DNA of 64,000 nt from Wyeomyia smithii. Lineage: Eukaryota > Arthropoda > Insecta > Diptera > Culicidae. The stretch spans positions 29,164,506-29,228,505 of the forward strand of contig NC_073694.1 in assembly GCF_029784165.1 (NCBI RefSeq), read 5' to 3'. The notes under the pieces were generated by a model. That model did not search any database. It was not told the origin of the DNA and saw only the letters and a list, made by a program, of their open reading frames with translations. Positions 11,341-21,475 of this stretch are shown piece after piece; position 1 is the stretch's first letter; each line of letters starts with the position of its first letter. Made by a program: the position numbers and the translations under genes.

Positions 11341-11585
11341 ATCTTTATCGGGACCAATAACCCTTACATACAAATTTTCACGTCGATCGGTTCGGTAGTT
11401 TTCGAGCCTATATGGATCAAACAGACAGACAGACCGGACTACATTTTTATATGTATAGATTACAACATCAATACTTTAGAACCTAAAGAGTGAATATACA
11501 TTTATTGGATTGAAGCGTTCATGTAAATCTATTTTTACAAATAAAAGTTTGAATGAGAAAGGCTGGGTCTGATCGCTAGGTGGAT

Positions 11586-11810
11586 TAATTAAGGTTTTTG
11601 GTTTACGATACCTTTAAAATGCTTGGGGATACATTGATAGCAGATTTCTTACCTGACTTAAAAATCGGTATAAGAAAAGATTTTTTCCAGACTGATGGAA
11701 ATTGTCCGGACGTAAGGGATAAGTTGAAAAGCCAAAATAAGGGTTTTACGAAAGCAGGAGCAAGATTTTTCATAAGTGAGGGTGGAGTTCTATCTGGACC
11801 TGGACCTTTT
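11586..11810 (-). mobile_element. CR1-like element A, RT N-terminal segment
   Basis: The minus strand reads GPGPDRTPPSLMKNLAP, then LFNLSLTSGQFPSVWKKSF and LIPIFKSGKKSAI, which is RT blocks 1-2 of CR1/Jockey-like elements (canonical KGPGPDGIPP ... FP..WK.....P.(F/H)K.G). It continues, after the 9165-11585 insertion, into the HGFYKGRST block below 9164. Its upper edge, at 11793-11810, is one copy of the 18-bp duplication left by the adjacent SINE. Confidence 0.75.
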
Positions 11811-12383
11811 TTTTCTCTGTGTGGACTCATCACTGCGACTAGAGACCTTTTGATCTATTGTGATATTGCCCAAGTGTTTTCTGTATTCCCCACTTCATAT
11901 TATTGGCAGTATCACTATTGAAGTGAATGATACGCTTTTTCATTTATATCCGTGCTTGTGAATGAGAATTTACTCTTTCATTTCAAGTTTACTGTTCTAC
12001 TATACCGAGCCTCTTTTCTATCCTACCAATATCGCCAAATTACAATTCCCTGAACTGAGGCTACACCTAACGTTCCTCTCTGGCCAGGTTTATTATCGAA
12101 ACTCGTTCCTCCTACCAACACCGCGTCACAATCACAATTCCCTGAAGAGAACTTTTATACTTTACTCAGAACAGTTTTATTTTAAGAGGGGCTTTTTCGT
12201 TAGGATGAAAGTCAGCAAGGGTACTATAGAATTCAGCTTGAAGAAAAGGTATGTAGTGGAGAGCCTGAGAATGAACCCATGTTAAAGTCCTTTGACAACC
12301 AAATGGCCTGATTCTACTAAGATTCGAACCCACGACCACTCGCTTATCAAAGCGGACTCTGTATGCTTGCGGCTACGAAGCTC
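11811..12383 (-). mobile_element. tRNA-headed SINE, family S2, copy 1
   Basis: Perfect 18-bp direct repeats TCTGGACCTGGACCTTTT at 11793-11810 and 12384-12401 bracket the element. On the minus strand it begins with a tRNA-like head: an A-box-like TAGCCGCAAGC, a perfect anticodon-arm hairpin CGCTTTGATAAGCG, and a perfect B box GGTTCGAATC. It ends after about 573 bp in a short A-run at 11811. The body contains one unit of the internal motif (CGAAACTCGTTCCTCC...ACAATTCCCTGAAGAGA) that is repeated in the copy at 46288-47323. It would be transcribed by RNA polymerase III and mobilised by a LINE. Feilai-type mosquito SINEs are comparable, but identity was not tested. Confidence 0.85.
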
Positions 12384-12448
12384 TCTGGACCTGGACCTTT
12401 TAAAGTTCCCAGTTTTTTCAATTTCTTTTAAGCCGTCACATAATTTTA
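12384..12448 (-). mobile_element. CR1-like element A, fragment between SINE and element B
   Basis: The minus strand reads CDGLKEIEKTGNFK just ahead of the GPGPDRTPP block beyond the SINE, with one frameshift at the join, as expected for element A. It contains the right SINE duplication (12384-12401) and, at its other edge, the left 10-bp duplication of element B (12439-12448). Confidence 0.65.
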
Positions 12449-14299
12449 TTATTATTATTATTATTATTTATTTATTTCCATCTGACCCGCAGTGGTCTTA
12501 ATGAAATGTTGATACACTAACAATAACAAACAAAGAACAAAGTGCAACATTAACAAACAGATTTCCAGCAATACAAACTATCTAACAAGCACATGAAACA
12601 TTTTTAAACTATCTTATGCACTACATGAGTCGTCTTAACCTATTCTTGAAAACGTCTATGGTTACATTGAAGTCAAAATAGTCAAAAAATCTATTGAATA
12701 CGTCACACATCGCCCTTATAGGTTCGTTCTGGCCGTAGTTAGTACGTTGGTAGTCAAGTCGTAGAAAGTTCCATGATCTCAGGCTTCTCGCAGGCACATA
12801 GATGTTGAGTTGAGAGAGAATGGCCGGGGCATCAATTTGTCCAGCGAAAAGTTTTCCCACAAAAACAGCTCTCGATATATTTCTCCTTTTTGCTAAAGTG
12901 TCCATATCCAGTAAACGGCAGCGATCAATGTATGGAGGAAGCTCACTCGGGTTACTCCATGGTAGAGTACGTAGTGCATAACGGATGAACCGGCTTTGCA
13001 CTGACTCAATTCTGTTTTTCCAAATCTCCGCATTGGGGCACCAAACAACAGCAGATGTTTCTAGCACCGACCGCACCAGGAAAAAATATAATGAACGCAG
13101 GCAATATGGGTCTGAAAATTCTTTGGCGATTCGAATTATAAACCCTAGGTTCCTATTCGCTTGTGCAATTATGCTCGTGTAGTGATCTCTAAAGGACATT
13201 TGAGAATCTAAGAGCACACCAAGATCCTTAACTACAGTGACTCTTTCAAGCGGCTGACCAAAGATTGTGTAACTCCACAGGATTGGTTTTTTTCTACGGG
13301 TGAATGAAATCGCAGAGCATTTGGAGATACTAACTGTCAGGCAATTGCGTATGCACCAGTTATAGAAAGCATCAATATACTGCTGTAGTTCCTCACAGTC
13401 AGCTGTAGATCTTACGACGAGGAAAATCTTCAAATCATCGGCGTAGATTAATTTACATCCTGGCGGAATGAAAAAACAAACATCGTTGAAGAACAAGGAA
13501 AATAGCAGCGGTCCAAGGTTGCTTCCTTGAGGCACGCCCGACAAATTTACAAAACTGTATGACTCGCTGTTTCCTAGTTTCACAGACAGAGTACGACCAA
13601 CTAAGTAAGATTGAAGCCAGCCGACCAGATTCGATGTTGCACCCAGCTGCTCAACTTTCGCCAACAAGATGTTGTGATCCACGCGATCGAATGCTGCTTT
13701 GAGATCAGTGTAAATAGAGTCTACCTGAGCACCATCTTCCAAATGTTTGATGCAATGAGAACAGAACTGTAGCAGATTCGTTGTTGTAGATCTTCCAGAA
13801 AAGAAACCATGTTGGTCTACCGAGATGTACGCTTTGCTTTCGCGAAGCAGGACGCCTCCTACTAATACTTAAAAAAGTTTGGACCCAGCGCATAATGAAG
13901 TTATCCCGCGATAGTTAGCTGTATTTTGTTTATCCCCTCTTTTGAAAACTGGGAACATTGTTGATTTTTTCCAGCGCTCTGGAAATACTCCTTGCGCTAG
14001 CGACTGGTTAAATATTAATTTCAATGGAGCACAAAGGGCAGTAGCACATTTTTTAAATACACTGGCAGGAATTCCGTCTGGACCAGGTATCATAGATGAC
14101 TTTAATTTCTTTATTGCAAGCATGATATCATCGTCGATGAATCGAACATTGCCTAGATTCATTACATTGTTTGGAACGTTTTGAAGAGCATTTTCTACCA
14201 GTACAGCGCTAGCAGGGGATGCGTTCAATGCACTAGAGAAGTGCTTATTTTATAAGTATTGAATAAAATTACTTAGAAAATTAATACAAGATAGTTTAT
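12449..14299 (-). mobile_element. CR1-like retrotransposon B (5'-truncated)
   Basis: Ten-bp direct repeats CATAATTTTA at 12439-12448 and 14300-14309 bound an 1851-bp insertion. Its minus-strand 3' end is a (TAA)n tail (plus strand TTATTATT..., 12449-12475), preceded by a small stem-loop GACC...GGTC (12484-12497). Coding sequence is the RT and C-terminal part of ORF2; the endonuclease and ORF1 are absent, as usual for incomplete reverse transcription. It sits inside element A and shares family features with element D at 54867-57497 and the fragment at 24288-24895. Confidence 0.85.
12621..14258 (-). pseudogene. reverse transcriptase ORF2 fragment of element B
   Basis: The first frame (14228-13869) reads RFIDDDIMLAIKKLKSS, GPDGIPASVFKKC, FPERWKKSTMFPVFKRGD and NYRGITSLCAGSKLF. 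A frameshift/stop near 13870 moves to SVDQHGFFSGRSTTTNLLQF, and the long frame 13742-12621 (373 aa) holds YTDLKAAFDRVDHN, SGVPQGSNLGPLLFSLFF, the catalytic LIYADDLKIF, VVKDLGVLLDSQMSF and the C-terminal LPWSNPSELPPYIDRCRLL domain. In life this enzyme primes cDNA at a nicked chromosomal site. The catalytic Asp pair is intact but the endonuclease is missing and the frame broken, so the copy cannot move by itself. Codon positions are well preserved, suggesting moderate age. Confidence 0.85.
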
Positions 14300-14309
14300 C
14301 ATAATTTTA

Positions 14310-16170
14310 GTGAGAGAGAGAGAGAGAGAATTGATAAAGAATTATTACTGAAATTCTCCGCTTTAGACTATCAAATTGATTGATTTCAATCGCGTGCATT
14401 CCCAAACCAGTTGCAAGAAATATATTGAGATAGGACAGGCTGTCTAAATTTTACGTTAACTTGCGGACGTGTCTCATATAGAACCCCTTGAACTTTTTAT
14501 ATTTTCTTTGATACTATTTAATTATTGTATTTCACTATTGTAATGATTTTTTTTTTTATTTCTGTCAAGTTTTGCGATTTTCCACTTGTTTTCAACTTGT
14601 TGGCATTTTTTACTCTTTTTCTTTTTCTAGATTTTTGCACATAATTTCCACGAAACTTTCTTTGCTAACATAAATTTATCTGAAATTTTCGGCGCAAAAC
14701 TATTTTTTGCACCAAAAGCCCGAAATATAGGCATAAGTTTATTTTTCTATTTGTTTTTTCAATCTCACAGTCTTGCTATGTAATTAATTTATTTATTGAA
14801 ATTTTACTCATTTACTTTTATTCAACTTCTTTGAAATATTTTTTATCAATTTTCTTATTTTCATAAGTTTAGTTGGCTAAATTTTGAACTTATTTTTATT
14901 TCTGACAATTTTTTCGGCCTTTTTTTTGCCTCTCTCTTAGTTTTAGTAATATTATATGCTTTTCTAGATTTTTGATATTTTTTTAGTTTCTTTACTATTT
15001 GTGATTTCTCATGACCTCTTTAAATTTTTCTCTCTCTTTAGCCTTCACTCTTTTGACACTTTTTTCGTTCGTTTATGAGACATTTTATCGTTTTTTTTTT
15101 ACTTCGTTTGGAGTTTTATATGGTTTGTTGCTGACCTTTTAAGAATTTTAGCTGTCATTGCATGACTTTTATGTGGTCGAATTTTTTTTCCGTCATTCTT
15201 CGTGTTTCGCTTGCTTTCGGCGCAAATTTTTTGGTTGATTCCTACTCTCAATATGTCCGACACTTCGGCCATTGGAGTTTACATCTTTTTACCTCTGTTT
15301 ATTTAAACCTGCTTTCTTCTAAAGCATTGTTTTAGACTTCTCGTATTTTTTTATTTTTTTTTAACCTTTCTTTTCCTTATTAAATTCTGTCATGAGTATG
15401 TCAGATTTCTTTTCAACTTAATATTTAATTTATTTTGTCTATGTTTCTTCCGTTTTCTTCTGTTTCTACTAGATCGGTCATTTTTCACCAAATTTCTCAA
15501 GCTTGTTTCCACTTTTTATGATTTGCAATCGGCTGTTTTGCCATTTGTCCCTTTTAAGTTTTTTTTTATTTTTTTTTTTGAGTTTTAGCTTCTTCTGGCT
15601 CTGCTCTAATCGCGGACGCTATAATGCAAAGTATGTAATAAATTACCCACTCTTTTGGCTCATTTTGAAGTTTTCATATATTTTCAGGGAGGACCTATCT
15701 GTCAAATATCGTGCAAACCGTAATCAACATATTTGGCAACATGCGTCTGTATGTTTTGTTTTATAATCGTTTCAGTCATTAAATTGATCGATATAAAATT
15801 TACTTTTTTTAATCAAACTCGAGAAATCGAGGAAAACTTTTATGAAGAACGTGTTATGTAGTGAAATTGTTTGGCAGCAACCTGTATTTGGCAAAAAGTG
15901 ATGAAGTTTCATCGACTTGCAGGTAGTCCATCAAACGTCATGGATCAACAAGCTTCATGGATCAGATTTGATCTGCAATATCGCACACCCCTCTGAGTAT
16001 TTTATCCCTTCTGAGTATTTTATCAGAAGAAAACTATATCTGGCAACATTTGTGTTGCTTATTCTTCAGAAATCCCAAAACTGACGTAAGCAAAGAGGCT
16101 CATATATTACAAACACATATTTTAGCGACCGCCATTATGGTGCGTGGAGAGCTGGATAATTTCTCAATTC
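14310..16170. other. T-rich non-coding stretch
   Basis: It opens with a (GA)n run (about 14312-14329), possibly the continuation of element A. Then comes strongly T-rich plus-strand sequence with no protein motifs; the open frame 15503-15766 is compositional. It has many TTTTT runs and few strand-symmetric features. Confidence 0.35.
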
Positions 16171-16179
16171 TTCTGGAGC

Positions 16180-16900
16180 TAACTACATTGAAATCATTTT
16201 AGAATCATTTCGAAATAATTTTTGAATCCATCGAAAATCATAATATGGGAATCAATTTTGAATCATTCTAGAATTATTTGGGATTAAATTTAAAATTCTT
16301 TTAGAATCGTTTAAGAATTCTTTTGAATTTGTTTCAAAACATCTTGAGAATTATATATAAATTCATTTGTGTAAAACCTAGTAAAATTTAAAACTATTTT
16401 AACTCTTTTCAATTTTTTTTGGAATCATTTTGGTTTGTATTTGAATTATTCTCGAACCATTTTTGAAACATTATAAAATCATTTGTTAACCTCTTCAGAA
16501 CACTTTTCTATTCATTTACGAACCGCAATGAAGGTATTTTTGAATCATTCTACAATCATAGAGTCGTCTTAGAACTATGTTTCAAATATATTTTTAAATT
16601 ATATTTTTAATAATTTTACAACTGTTTTTGGTCCAGTTAAGAATCGTTTTCATTACCTTTTGGAATTTTGTAAGAGCTAGTTTAGAAACAATCTAAAATC
16701 ATTCTAGAATAAAATAGAAAAATTTAATAGGACCCTTTTAAATCAATTCACAATCACTTTAGAACCTTTACAAATCTTTTTCTGATAATCTCAGAATCTT
16801 TTTTCATTAATTAATGTTAGAATCTCGAAATAAATTTAACATTTTTTTGTCACTTAGAAATCCTAACGAAAATATTTTTAAATTATTTTGAAACCAGTCT
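16180..16900. repeat. degenerate GAATCATTT repeat block, plus orientation
   Basis: Over about 700 bp the sequence repeatedly returns to GAATCATTTTAGAATCATTT-like words (agaatcatttcgaaataatt, gaatcattctagaattattt, and so on) with 9-11-bp phasing and heavy decay. A small copy continues at 17380-17530. The complementary form, AAATGATTCTAAAATGATTC, fills later blocks of the window. Confidence 0.55.
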
Positions 16901-16927
16901 AGAATCATACATTTTGTATATATTTTT

Positions 16928-17015
16928 GTGCTACTCCAGTGTCGCTGTTGGCTCAATTATTTTGAGGGTGCTTTCGATACGGGATTCGCATTTTATCTTG
17001 TAATTTACTTGGTTC
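16928..17015. mobile_element. very degenerate copy of the TTTACGCGG MITE terminus
   Basis: tgctactccagtgtcgctg is followed by tttcgatacgggattcgcat and catgcggatctcg. This parallels the outer and inner blocks of the 7336 and 21811 copies. Identity is low and boundaries cannot be set. Confidence 0.3.
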
Positions 17016-17984
17016 TCATGCGGATCTCGAAAGCTTCGCGGAGTTCCCACAAAGTAAGTGCTGTCGTGGTAGGGATGCTTTTAACGACTTTTTGGTTTTT
17101 AAATTCGTTATTCAAAGTTGTGGTTAAAGTTCCAAAATGAATTATCGAATATTCATTGGATTTCACGTAATCTTTTGATTGTTTTCCATTTTATCATCTT
17201 GATTCGCAGGTAGATAAAATTTGACTAATTTTTTTTTTTTCGAGAGAATATAGCAGACAACATGAACAACTTTTTATTAATAGAATTTACGCGTCACATG
17301 TCCCACGCCTCAAAATGACTTCAGTGTAGGACTATAGGATTTTTTTTAATGTCGTTCTTTCACCTACTGAGCTGCAGTCTAAAATCATCTTGGAATCATT
17401 CAGCAAATATTTTAAAATTATTTGGAAAATCTATTTTACCTTTTTGAAAAAATAATTTGGGATCACATTAAAATCATTTTATTAAAATGGAACCGTCTTG
17501 AATAATTTGTATTTCATTCAAGATTCCTTTTTCGTCGTATTAGCCCTATTAGAAAACCATTCTTCGCCATGTTAGCAACGTAGTCATGTTTTCATACAGA
17601 AAACTGTTATTATAAAATGATATCGTTTACAAAGTGTTTGGTAACAATTTTGCAAAGTTCAGCAAAACCGGAGATGACAGGAAAATATTTTCGTAATTTC
17701 GTCTCGGAACCGTTCATAAATACAAAAGCAGATAACGATAAAGAATGAATAACAACAATTCTACAGACATACAATAGCTATCCACTGGACACGACATACC
17801 TATACTTTATATCCATGTCGAATGCTCTGCATACAATACAATTTTTGGCCTATAGCTTTTAACGATAACAAACCGTTATTATCGCTATCCAAAACTTTAC
17901 CAAATCAAACCCGTACCCGGTCCCTTTTTGATGGATTAATTTCTGCATTCTACTCTTGTTTTTTTGTTTTTTAATAATAGGTTT
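17016..17984. other. AT-rich stretch
   Basis: A small GAATCATTT-type block lies at 17380-17530. I see no genes or RNA features otherwise. Confidence 0.35.
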
Positions 17985-18660
17985 TATGCTCTACTCTCAC
18001 CCCATTCAAACGGGAACTTTTATTCATCAACGGAAAGTCATAATAATCCGCGATCAAAATGACACGAAAGCTATAAAGATTACTTTAGCCAGATTCGTGC
18101 GCGCGCGTTGGAGTATCAGCCAAGCGCGACGACATTTTTATGGTAATCCAACTCCATACTGCCGCCGTCGGCGGCTTTTGGAACTGGGGACACAGCCGTA
18201 AACCGGTACCGACCGAATTTGGGACGAGAGGTGGAGAGAGATGAGAACAGAGCCATCATCATCGTCGTAATTATTCTTGCTAAACGCTTACTGCCGGACG
18301 CCGGACCGCGTGATGGCGAGTGAATTTTTCACGGTGGTCTAGTCTGTTGTTTCCCCTCTGCGATGCAGCAGCGAAAGTTTGAACATCCGTCAAGCGATTT
18401 GATTTATATACAACAAAAAAAGCGAAGAGATTGCCGAAAACAAAAATTTGGTGTGTAATAATCGTTCGCTTTGTTTACAGCAAGCAGTTATAGACCGAAT
18501 TTATTTGTTGATACAGAAACGCGATTATTTACGACAATTACTGTCGCCGTCGTCGTCGTCATTGCCGCCACCAAAAGCAAATCGAATCGGTTTTGATCGT
18601 GAGCTGAGAAAAATTAGCGAGCCGCGACTAGCGATCGAACCACGAGAGATGACTTCATAG
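17985..18660. promoter_or_regulatory. GC-richer block, possible promoter/5' UTR
   Basis: In an AT-rich context this block is rich in CG dinucleotides (gtgcgcgcgcgttgg, gccgccgtcggcgg, cggacgccggaccgcg) and in GTCGTCGTCGTC/GCCGCC runs, without a long open frame. Such islands in insects often mark promoters, 5' UTR exons or enhancers of developmental genes. No initiator, TATA or splice site was strong enough to define a transcript. Confidence 0.3.
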
Positions 18661-20555
18661 CCCACATGCAGAATGGAATTGTTGAAAATTAACTATTTGC
18701 GTTGGTTGGCGGTGTCGTGGTTTCACGGTCGTGCTGCTTTTAATTGGTTTCTGCTTCTGATTAGTTTGGAATCGGTGAAGGTGATCCGCTGGTAGATAAT
18801 TCAGAACATGTTTTTACAGGGATCTTTCCGATCATTTTTCGATAATAACTCCAGTGTTTTGCTTGCGGTGGTTAACTGTCAGGAAATTTAATTATTCAGA
18901 ATAGGTTCCCTTGTCTGCAGGACACCTCTCTTCCTCTTCCTTTTGTATTAATGGGTTCTAAATGTGGCCTATTATGTCATTTTTGTACTCAGTTTTAAAA
19001 AGAAACCCTTTTCCTGCTGGCGGTAGGGCAGAATGATTTATCTACTTATGTGTAACCCATTTCTAGTGTCATCCATTATGGTGCATATCAAGAAATAAAC
19101 TTTCTACCGCTGCACCTTTAGAATGCGATTCATTGTGCCACACACCCATGGGGCATACAATGGTCCACTTTTCTGAGTGGAAACGTAGAAACGCTACCAA
19201 CGCCGAGTCACAGTTACCTCTCTTACAAGGGACTGTTCGAATATTACGTAATGCTGTTTTGCATTCCTCTAAGTTTGACTTTTTATTTTGGCATTTCAAA
19301 AAGAAACAAAAAGAGTAAAATTACAAGTAGAATAACTTCTTAGCTAATGAGGCAACAACACATCGCCTTTGGTTCGTGGCTTTTCCCCGGTCCATAATGA
19401 ATTAACGTTAGCTTGAGTGTCCTTCTACTGCAGCCGGAAGTTAGCTAGCAGCATAATAATTCCAGCTGCGACAATGTGGAAACTGCCACCAAACGCCGTG
19501 GGCCGCCTTTAGTTGGGTTGGGATACCCAGTTTACGATTTGCTAGCCAGCTTTAACCCATTAAGCTGTTGATCCATAACATCTTTGAATGGTTGTATAAT
19601 CCGGTCGCAATAACAGTACTGTATTCTTAAAATTTTTATTAATATTGAAGCGAAATTTGACTCGATGACGCAATGATGATGCAGTGTTGATTCCACCCCT
19701 CACCCTGACAGTTTGTGAATAATCAGGGAACAACCTTCCCTGCTGAGTGGTTGATAGATTAACGACGACGAAGGTTTTGTTGATGACAGCACAAAAAAAA
19801 AAATAAAATCAGATCCACATCGGAGACAATTAAAAAGCAGTTACGTTCGAATAAGCGTAAAAGATTGGTATAGGAAAGGAAATGCATTATCACTTTGCGT
19901 TACGTCTGTTTGTTTTCAAGGGGGAAATTTTGTATGATTTTTTCAAGACTGACTGGATAGATTTTTGAAAATTGAACCCTTCGAAACCTAAGTCCACGTT
20001 TGAACCGAGTATACTCAAAAAATTATGATATAGTTTCCACTGGTGAAATGATTACAATTTAACCGTCAATCAGAAATGTACATCCTCAATTATAGGAAAA
20101 GATGTTATATAAAATGTGTTAGTTTTTCTGTTGTTCGAAAAAACAGGTGAATTATGCAGTAAAGTCTACTTTTATTTAAGTATGCCACTACGTGTTTTTG
20201 TTAGCAAAATATCGCAAGAATGCCAGAAAAGTCTTTCTCAACTATCAGATTATATAAAAAAAATTAAAGCTCTATTCAAATGTTTGTCCAGACAAATTTT
20301 TGGAAAAATTTGTATGCAAAATTGTTTATTTGTTTGAGAGGGCGCTGCCAACATTCATTCGACTTGGCGTGATATCCTTTTGCAGCAAAATGAAGGAAAT
20401 CCGTTGAAAACTGATCACTCGATAAATCTGAAATTGGACAAAGTATATATGATTTTCTGCTTTTTTATTTTGCCCCCTCCCTTACAAGTTTGCTTGGGGA
20501 CGTAGTTCTACGTCAGAAAAAGCTCCAAATAATTTAAAAATAAATCATGATTTTA
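18661..20555. other. mixed non-coding stretch
   Basis: Around 19220-19245 the words gggactgttcgaatattacg and taatgct resemble a short interspersed motif common in mosquito repeats (from memory). No exon could be supported: open frames at 19069-19318 and 20116-20337 lack motifs. Confidence 0.3.
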
Positions 20556-20559
20556 TTTC

Positions 20560-20860
20560 ATCAAAAAGGTAAACATTCTCAAGTATTTCTGAATAAATTG
20601 TAGAAATATTCGAAAATGGTTTCAAATAATTTTATTTTAACTGCCCCTAATATTGTTTTAAAACCAAATTAACTGCTCCGCTGATTGAAAACTGTAAAAA
20701 GAAAAGTTTTAAAATACATTAAGTATGGTTCAAAAATAATACTTAAACAACTTAAACATGCAATTAAAGTAAATAAAAAAACAACTCTTAAATGATTCTG
20801 AAACGATTCTAAGACGATCTTAAAATGAACCTACTTAACGTGGCTCTTCAATGATTCTAA
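20560..20860. repeat. degenerate AAATGATTC repeat block, minus orientation
   Basis: Words such as aaatgattctgaaacgattct and taagacgatcttaaaatgaa repeat about every 10 bp. This is the reverse complement of the 16180-16900 pattern. Confidence 0.5.
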
Positions 20861-21039
20861 ATGTACGCTTATGACAACGATCTCCTCAGATTTAATTCAA
20901 TGTTTGAGGATTTATTGAATTATGCTATGAAAATATCCCAACTTTGGTGCCGAATTGACCACTTTCCGCTCTCTGGGACCTTTTTCTAGCGCATATTACT
21001 ATTTTACGTCGAAAACTCTTGATAACAATATCGCACGCT

Positions 21040-21475
21040 AGCCTGGGGAGTTTGTTTCTATACCTTTTAAGATTCTTTCAGGAGTACCTCAAGAGAGTAT
21101 TCGGGGCCCTTTGTTGTTCATACTGTTTTTGAACGATTTCTGTACCCTCAATTTCACCGTGAAATAACAACGGAGGTGAACTGATGTGCGCTTCAAATGG
21201 ATAATAGCATACTTCTGGAATGGTTTGGCTCAAATGGATTGGAAGCCAATGTGAACAAATGCTGCGTGATTTCTTTCAGCCGTTTGGGTGCACAGATTGC
21301 CTTCGAGTACAAAATAGCGTCATCGAGTTTGATACGTACGACCACTGTAAAAAAATTCGTAGTCCTTGTCGCCAACAAATTAAGATTTACGGAGCACATA
21401 ACTGAAGTCACGGCCACAGTAGGATTCCTGAAGCAAATTCGAACGTTTTTCCCACTATCTAATTCTAAAAACGAT
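21040..21475 (+). mobile_element. non-LTR reverse transcriptase relic
   Basis: On the plus strand, IPFKILSGVPQESIRGPLLF followed by ILFLNDFCTLNFTVK is RT block 4. After a stop and gap, LLEWFGSNGLEANVNKCCVI, SFSRLG, RTTTVK and LVANKLRFTEHI follow, as in CR1/Jockey-type RTs downstream of the ADD box. The (Y/F)ADD region itself is deleted. Two stops and a frame change make it a relic. Its right end abuts the tandem repeat that begins at about 21476. Confidence 0.7.

Larger units (their letters stand above)
9165..11585. mobile_element. 2.4-kb satellite-bearing interspersed element inserted in A
   Basis: This block separates two pieces of one reverse transcriptase. Its edges carry the inverted 9-mers GCCTTTCTC (9169-9177) and GAGAAAGGC (11555-11563). 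Inside are three different degenerate tandem arrays and a right end reading ttcacgtcgatcggttcggt followed by agacagacagaccggac. No open frame has protein motifs. The sequence style resembles repeats abundant in Aedes and Culex, from memory rather than by search. A non-autonomous DNA element is the most likely explanation. Exact ends and the target duplication are not resolved. Confidence 0.6.

Noticed and set aside
15503..15766. 87-codon hydrophobic, Phe-rich frame resembling a membrane peptide
   Set aside because: It lies in a T-rich stretch where Phe/Leu/Ser codons arise from composition. It has no splice context and no family signature.
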